From an uncultured Eubacteriales bacterium (GTDB lineage: Bacteria; Bacillota; Clostridia; Monoglobales; Monoglobaceae): 28,572 bases of DNA. Shown in pieces: positions 24,379 through 28,572 of the stretch (positions are counted from its first letter, which is position 1; every line of letters begins with the position of its first letter). The stretch covers positions 1 through 28,572 of the forward strand of contig URAN01000033.1 of assembly GCA_900545865.1 (NCBI GenBank), in the 5' to 3' direction. The notes under the pieces are model-generated. The model ran no database searches and had not been told where the DNA came from. It was given only the letters and a program-made list of their open reading frames with translations. A program made the position numbers and the translations under genes.

Positions 24379-25188
24379 TTAGAGTTCCGATTCGACAACA
24401 AAATAGTCAAAGCCGTTTCGGCGATATTCCTTTGGCGTAACTTTAAGATACTTTTTAAATTCGCGGTTATAACTTCTCAGCGTGCTGAATCCGCACTCAA
24501 AAGCTATTTCCGTAACGGTGACGTCACTGCCTTTCAGCGGCGTAATGGATTTTAAAATTCTGTACCGATTTAAATACTCGGTGAATGAAATATTTGTTGA
24601 CTGAGCAAAAACTCGGCTGAGATATGAATAACTGCACCCAATTGCCTTTGCGGCAGTATTCAACGTTATTTCCGAGCTGTAATTCTCGGAAATGTAATTT
24701 AACGCATCCTGAAAAATCTTTCCGCTCGACTTTTGCTCAAAGTCATTGCGATTGGACGCAAAGACGCTGTAAATTATGGGATATAAAATTGCTTTTTGTA
24801 ATAAAGTGTTCTTGGTCTTGCTTTTTACTATTGACAATATATACTCGATAATTTGAGGAGATAACTCAAAAACACTGTCAGAAACGGCATATATATTTAT
24901 AAACTCTTCTATCAGAGTCGGCGAAAATTCTATGATTATCGTATCAACATTCTCTTTTGTCTTATAGTTATGCATTTTATACGGCATTATCAATATTCCG
25001 TTGCCACGCGTCAAAAGATGCTCTTGTTTTTCGGTTTTTGCAATCATTGCACCGTCTATCACAAACGCAATCTCCGCATTAAAATGGATATGTTCAAAAC
25101 ATTCAACATCACGCAATCGTCTGACCGTAAATTCAGACTCAAAACCTGCATTTTCACTTTTTGATTCAACATTTTTCTCCGACCGCAT
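24379..25188 (-). CDS. AraC-family transcriptional regulator (cupin plus double HTH)
   Basis: A 269-residue one-component regulator. The N-terminal cupin-like sensor (about 25-90, with HIHFNAEIAFVIDG and RGNGILIMPYKMHNY) should bind a sugar or oligosaccharide released by the pathway. The C-terminal AraC DNA-binding domain (about 158-262) has a first helix-turn-helix around ITLNTAAKAIGCSYSYLSRV (174-193) and a second with VTVTEIAFECGFSTLRSYNR (223-242), followed by FKKYLKVTPKEYRR, the family signature. The start ATG has AAAGAGGTG upstream. It lies between two outward-facing operons, and each of the two promoters carries the same direct-repeat operator, so it most likely activates both. It is transcribed from its own strong promoter towards the long operon; no terminator is visible between them, so read-through is possible. 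Confidence 0.92.
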   Translation of the reverse strand: MRSEKNVESKSENAGFESEFTVRRLRDVECFEHIHFNAEIAFVIDGAMIAKTEKQEHLLTRGNGILIMPYKMHNYKTKENVDTIIIEFSPTLIEEFINIYAVSDSVFELSPQIIEYILSIVKSKTKNTLLQKAILYPIIYSVFASNRNDFEQKSSGKIFQDALNYISENYSSEITLNTAAKAIGCSYSYLSRVFAQSTNISFTEYLNRYRILKSITPLKGSDVTVTEIAFECGFSTLRSYNREFKKYLKVTPKEYRRNGFDYFVVESEL

Positions 25189-25221
25189 TTTTTACACCTC
25201 TTTAAACATAGGTTTTAGCAA

Positions 25222-25250
25222 AGTATAACACACAATTTTTATGTTGTCAA
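25222..25250 (-). promoter_or_regulatory. Promoter of the araC-family gene
   Basis: Minus strand: -35 TTGACA (25250-25245, consensus), a 17-bp spacer and -10 TATACT (25227-25222). Transcription would begin near 25215, about 27 nt before the start codon. Its quality suggests constitutive expression, in contrast to the weak -35 boxes of the two operons it appears to control. The spacer contains a 9-of-12 match to the operator half-site (25238-25227). Confidence 0.75.
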
Positions 25251-25307
25251 TAAAAATTATACAATTGGAAAAATTTTTAATTTACAAAACTTACCAAAAA
25301 CAAAAAT

Positions 25308-25336
25308 GTAAAATTTCGTCTTAAACTAATCAAATT
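25308..25336 (+). promoter_or_regulatory. AraC-type operator, right copy
   Basis: A 29-bp block identical, in inverted orientation, to 24347-24375. Half-site AAATTTCGTCTT begins at 25311 and a second, AAATTCTTTCTT (9 of 12 identical), begins at 25332, giving a 21-bp period (two helical turns). The second half-site overlaps the first two bases of the -35 box, as at AraC-family class II activator sites. Confidence 0.7.
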
Positions 25337-25341
25337 CTTTC

Positions 25342-25370
25342 TTGCTTTACAACTTTTTATAAGGTATAAT
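25342..25370 (+). promoter_or_regulatory. Promoter of the GNAT/GH101-like operon
   Basis: -35 TTGCTT (25342-25347), 17-bp spacer, -10 TATAAT (25365-25370). The predicted start is near 25377, with a leader of about 80 nt before the GNAT start. The -35 is weak and lies 5 bp after the operator block, exactly as at the left promoter. Confidence 0.7.
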
Positions 25371-25458
25371 TTAACATTATCGACGAAACTTTGTTGTTTT
25401 ATGAATTTTATTCCCTAAAACAAGTATAACAGCAAATTATTAGAAAGGAATGCTAAAA

Positions 25459-26601
25459 ATGAGTATAGACATACGTTGGCTGACATATGATGACCGCGAT
25501 TTTGCACTCTCGTTACTTAACAGCACTTTTTCAGCCGCAAATGAAAGATTTGAGGATTTTCAAAATACCTTTCCGAGGATTTTTTCCGCAAATGCCGAAA
25601 AAACCATTTCTCAGCACGTCGGCGCATTTGAAAACGGGAAGCTTATCGGTATTTCCGCCGCCTATATTCTTAACTATCATATAGGCAATGATACTCTGCG
25701 CATTTGCGCAAACGGTAATATTGCTGTATCACGTTCGGCGCGCGGAAAAGGCGTGATGAGTGCAATGTTTGAAAAAATAGCGAATGACACATCGGATAAA
25801 TGCGATATTTCATATCTGCACGGCAAAAAAGCCAGATACCGTCTCTTTGGTTATGAAGAATGCGGAGCTCAATACAACATTTCTTTTACGAGGCATATGC
25901 TGAAGGATACCGCTTTTGTGCAATATACATTTTCGGATATGCGCAGCAATTCATACGAACAATACACAGATGAGCTTATGGCGATATACGAAAGCAAATT
26001 CGATTATATCGAACGAGCCAAAGATGAGCTTGTTCCGGCTTTGACATCATGCGGACGTATTCCAATTTGTATTTTTGATGAGCAGGGGAAAATATGCGGC
26101 TATATTTCATATGACTCGCAAAACGAAAGCATTGAGGAGTTCGGCTTTAAAAATTATCTTGACGCTGATAAAATTCTAAAATCGTTTATGAATCTTATTC
26201 AAACGGATATAAGCATCAGAGTGTGTGAATATGACAAAGCCCTGCTTGATCATTTAATCGATATATCCGAGAGCTATACCGTAAGCGCACCGGCTCTTTT
26301 TAAAATCAATAACTTTGAAAATGTTATTCGTATTTGTTTAAAAAATAAAACGGAGCAAATTAAAAATCTGCCTTGCGGATCGCTGTGCATAAAAAGCGAT
26401 ATGTTAAAATCGCCGCTTAAAATCGAAAACAATAAAGATACCGTTTCGGTTGAGTTTAAACCCGATACCGAAAAATACGATATTGAATTAAACGGATATG
26501 AGCTGCATCGATTTTTATTCGGTATTCACCGACAAAAGTATATAGGCGATGAAAGAGATTTATGGTTTCCTCTGCCTCTGTATATACCGTACTTATCATA
26601 A
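25459..26601 (+). CDS. GNAT-family N-acetyltransferase, two-domain (Eis-like layout)
   Basis: Transfers an acyl group, usually acetyl from acetyl-CoA, to an amine. The 380 residues begin IDIRWLTYDDRDFALSLLNS, and the acetyl-CoA loop is NIAVSRSARGKGVMSAMFEKI (87-107), where RGKG contacts the pyrophosphate. A second, degenerate GNAT-like half (about 135-260) and a C-terminal part (about 285-380) recall the layout of Eis-type acetyltransferases, though I cannot confirm this. An in-frame ATG at 25450 is too close to the GAAAGGA ribosome site, so 25459 is preferred. It is the first gene of the plus-strand operon under the AraC-type promoter, 24 bp ahead of the GH101-like gene. Its place in a sugar-degradation regulon suggests an amino-sugar or amine substrate, but that is speculation. 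Confidence 0.8.
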   Translation: MSIDIRWLTYDDRDFALSLLNSTFSAANERFEDFQNTFPRIFSANAEKTISQHVGAFENGKLIGISAAYILNYHIGNDTLRICANGNIAVSRSARGKGVMSAMFEKIANDTSDKCDISYLHGKKARYRLFGYEECGAQYNISFTRHMLKDTAFVQYTFSDMRSNSYEQYTDELMAIYESKFDYIERAKDELVPALTSCGRIPICIFDEQGKICGYISYDSQNESIEEFGFKNYLDADKILKSFMNLIQTDISIRVCEYDKALLDHLIDISESYTVSAPALFKINNFENVIRICLKNKTEQIKNLPCGSLCIKSDMLKSPLKIENNKDTVSVEFKPDTEKYDIELNGYELHRFLFGIHRQKYIGDERDLWFPLPLYIPYLS

Positions 26602-26625
26602 ATAAAACTCAGAAAGGAAATTTAA

Positions 26626-28506
26626 ATGTATATTTTAAAAGACAAAAGTTATACCTGTATGTATGACCCTCAAAAAATCGAAATGACCGTAACCGTCGGT
26701 GACGAATCATTTATATGGAACAAAAATGCACGCATAGAAACAAAAGACGGAAAAACATTTTATTTCAAAGACGCAAAATGCTCACATTCCGCACGCAAGG
26801 ACGGAATAGGCGAATGTGTTCTTGCGGCTTATTCGGGCTTCGGCGAATTGGATATTGCAATAAACACAAAGGTTATGGCACAGGACACAAATCAATATCT
26901 TCGCTTTGAAGTTTGGGTAACGGGTGACGATGAAGATAAAATCAGCGAGCTGTACTGGCCGTGCGGATTTGAATACAACTCCGATTGCGGCTATACGGTT
27001 CTGCCGAGGATGCAGGGAACCCTCATCCCGGCGAAATATTCCGAGCATCTTGTTGAGATTCCGCTCGTGCTGAAGCTTACCAACAAAAATTCTTACAAAG
27101 GCGTTATATTTGAAAGAGATGCATATATGCCGATGTACGGTCAGATAAAGAAAGCCGCCGGTTATCTTGCGATTTATGATACTCCGTATGACGCACGCTA
27201 TTATTTTACACATATACCCGGTGAAGATACGAGAATCGAACCGTTTTTCATCCCGTCATTGGGCAAAATGGCATATAAACGCATTATGCTGTTCTCATTT
27301 TGGAGCGAGTGCGATTATAACATATTTGCAAAAAAATATAAGCATTATTTAAAAGAAACAGGGAAATTTGTTACATTAAAAGAAAAGATTGCTCAAAACG
27401 AAAACGTGGCAAAGTTAATAGGCGCCCCCATTATACACGAACAAATCGTTCGTCACGCAAAACCGGGAACGATGCGGTATGATGAAGTCAATTTCGAAAA
27501 CAACGATACTTGCGTCACATTTGAAACACGCTGTAACCAATTGAAAGCATTGAAGAAAAAAGGCGTTGACAGAGCGTATTTACACTTTGACGGCTGGGGA
27601 AGAAACGGTTATGACAATATGCATCCCGATGTCTTTCCGCCAAGCGAAAAGGCAGGCGGAGCACCGGGAATGAAAAAGCTGTCGGATACGGCGTCATCAC
27701 TCGGATACGTTTTCGGAATACACGACCAATACAGAGATTATTATTACGATGCCGAAAGCTTTGATATGAACAATGCGATTGAAAACGAGGACGGTTCACA
27801 TCCGTTTTGTGATGTGTGGGACGGCGGCAGCCATACCATGCTGTGCCAAAGCCTGTCACCCGAATACGTGAAAAGAAATTATAAAAATTTTGAAAATTTG
27901 GGTATTAATATCGAAGGGGCATATTTGGATGTTTTCGGTGTTGTTCCGCTTGACGAATGTTTTAACCCCGAACATCGAATGACCCGAAAGGAGTGCTGTG
28001 AAAAGCGTCTTGAATGTTTTAACATTCTGACATCAAAGGGTATTATACCAAGTTCCGAAGAAGCCGTCGATTGTATGATGAAAGGCATTGCACTATGTCA
28101 CCATGCACCGTATTTTGCTTTTTTGGACAAGGAACATGATAAACCCACTCCGTTCGGAATACCTGTTCCGCTGTTTAACTTAGTGTGGCATGAATCTCTC
28201 ATAATCCCGTGGACAAAGATATTCAAAACCGATTTTGACCGTTGGAAATGTATCCCTTATACGGACACGCCGTATTTGCACGCACTCTTAAACGGTGATA
28301 CCATATATCTTCCGATTGAACCGAATGAAGATGAAATCGATGTTTGCAACAAAGTTCTTGAATTGCATAAGAGAGTTGCGCTCGAAGAAATGGTTGAGCA
28401 CAAATTTTTAGATGATTCGTACAGGGTACAGCAAACCATTTTCTCGGACGGAACAAAAGTAACCGTAAACTTTGATACCGATGAGTATAAAATTTCTATG
28501 GAATAA
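26626..28506 (+). CDS. GH101/GH129/DUF5696-like TIM-barrel glycoside hydrolase, cytoplasmic
   Basis: A 626-residue protein with an N-terminal beta-sandwich (about 1-245) and a (beta/alpha)8 barrel (about 265-560), then a short C-terminal beta part. Marked motifs are YLHFDGWGRNGYDNMHPD (318-335), FGIHDQYRDYY (363-373), GAYLDVFG (431-438, D435 a candidate nucleophile) and PSSEEAVD (475-482, E478/E479 candidate acid/base). This arrangement resembles the retaining alpha-N-acetylgalactosaminidase families GH101 and GH129 and the related DUF5696 group. The activity could also be another alpha-glycosidase. There is no signal peptide, whereas GH101 enzymes are normally large secreted proteins, so an intracellular exo-acting role as in GH129 is more plausible. 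AGAAAGGAAA precedes the ATG. Next gene starts 14 bp downstream. Confidence 0.6.
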   Translation: MYILKDKSYTCMYDPQKIEMTVTVGDESFIWNKNARIETKDGKTFYFKDAKCSHSARKDGIGECVLAAYSGFGELDIAINTKVMAQDTNQYLRFEVWVTGDDEDKISELYWPCGFEYNSDCGYTVLPRMQGTLIPAKYSEHLVEIPLVLKLTNKNSYKGVIFERDAYMPMYGQIKKAAGYLAIYDTPYDARYYFTHIPGEDTRIEPFFIPSLGKMAYKRIMLFSFWSECDYNIFAKKYKHYLKETGKFVTLKEKIAQNENVAKLIGAPIIHEQIVRHAKPGTMRYDEVNFENNDTCVTFETRCNQLKALKKKGVDRAYLHFDGWGRNGYDNMHPDVFPPSEKAGGAPGMKKLSDTASSLGYVFGIHDQYRDYYYDAESFDMNNAIENEDGSHPFCDVWDGGSHTMLCQSLSPEYVKRNYKNFENLGINIEGAYLDVFGVVPLDECFNPEHRMTRKECCEKRLECFNILTSKGIIPSSEEAVDCMMKGIALCHHAPYFAFLDKEHDKPTPFGIPVPLFNLVWHESLIIPWTKIFKTDFDRWKCIPYTDTPYLHALLNGDTIYLPIEPNEDEIDVCNKVLELHKRVALEEMVEHKFLDDSYRVQQTIFSDGTKVTVNFDTDEYKISME

Positions 28507-28520
28507 AAGGAGTGGCAAAA

Positions 28521-28572
28521 ATGACAAAAATATACCAAAGCACATATAAAATGCCGTGCGCGGATTTGGGGA
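28521..28572 (+). CDS. Start of an unrecognised third gene of the plus-strand operon (partial)
   Basis: ATG at 28521 with AAAAGGAGT nine bases upstream opens MTKIYQSTYKMPCADLG and runs off the window edge after 17 codons. The spacing of 14 bp from the GH101-like stop codon shows it belongs to the same operon. The visible residues do not have a signal peptide. Too little is present to name a family. Confidence 0.7.
   Translation, partial: MTKIYQSTYKMPCADLG

Noticed and set aside
24347..25336. The 29-bp perfect inverted repeats as ends of a mobile element or invertible segment carrying araC
   Set aside because: Both copies sit at identical distance from matching -35/-10 boxes and contain the same 21-bp-period half-sites, which regulation explains fully. 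No recombinase, transposase or target duplication is present.
1..28572. CRISPR arrays, tRNA or rRNA genes
   Set aside because: No regularly spaced direct repeats and no tRNA- or rRNA-like sequences were noticed on either strand.

Overview
The window looks like a glycan-utilisation locus from a Gram-positive, anaerobic Clostridia-type bacterium. The evidence is AT-rich DNA, strong AGGAGG-type ribosome binding sites, GTG starts on some genes, lipoprotein and Sec signal peptides, and S-layer homology (SLH) surface proteins without LPXTG anchors. The style (SLH proteins, LamG modules, many plant-glycan enzyme families) recalls pectin-degrading gut Clostridia such as Monoglobus. That placement is inference, because no rRNA or marker gene is present.

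Layout, left to right. Positions 1-226 hold the 5'-truncated remnant of an IS256/Mutator transposase (minus). Positions 227-5942 are a minus-strand operon with its own promoter at about 6014-6042: a GH2 beta-galactosidase-like enzyme, a cytoplasmic beta-propeller protein and a GH78-like alpha-L-rhamnosidase. None of the three has a signal peptide. A hairpin terminator at 6131-6169 separates it from the next block. Positions 6225-24082 are a run of nine closely spaced minus-strand genes. In order of transcription they are a GH141-like beta-helix enzyme, an SGNH esterase, a secreted GH39-like enzyme with a CBM9-like tail (GH39A), a secreted multi-LamG protein, two SLH proteins, a second secreted GH39-like enzyme (GH39B) and an ABC solute-binding lipoprotein; the last eight follow the beta-helix gene with gaps of about 8-42 bp, except one 177-bp spacer containing palindromic repeats. 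Positions 24379-25188 encode an AraC-family regulator. Positions 25459 to the right edge are a plus-strand operon: a GNAT acetyltransferase, a GH101/GH129/DUF5696-like TIM-barrel protein and the start of a third gene. (The minus-strand block contains eight genes in total: beta-helix, SGNH, GH39A, LamG protein, SLH556, SLH888, GH39B and the binding protein.)

The most informative signal is regulatory. The araC gene is flanked by two copies of a perfect 29-bp sequence in inverted orientation. Each copy lies 5 bp upstream of a weak -35 box followed by a 17-bp spacer and a TATAAT -10 box. One promoter fires left into the large enzyme/surface operon and the other fires right into the GNAT operon. 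Inside each element a 12-bp half-site recurs with a 21-bp period, the geometry expected for an AraC-family activator touching the -35. The araC gene has its own near-consensus promoter. This marks both outward operons as one regulon.

Working model (inference): surface proteins held by SLH domains and LamG/CBM9 modules capture and cut a plant-type glycan, the lipoprotein hands oligosaccharides to a transporter not in this window, and cytoplasmic GH141, SGNH esterase, GH2, beta-propeller, GH78 and GH101-like proteins finish degradation. The substrate cannot be read from sequence; rhamnose- and galactose-containing pectic side chains are the best guess.
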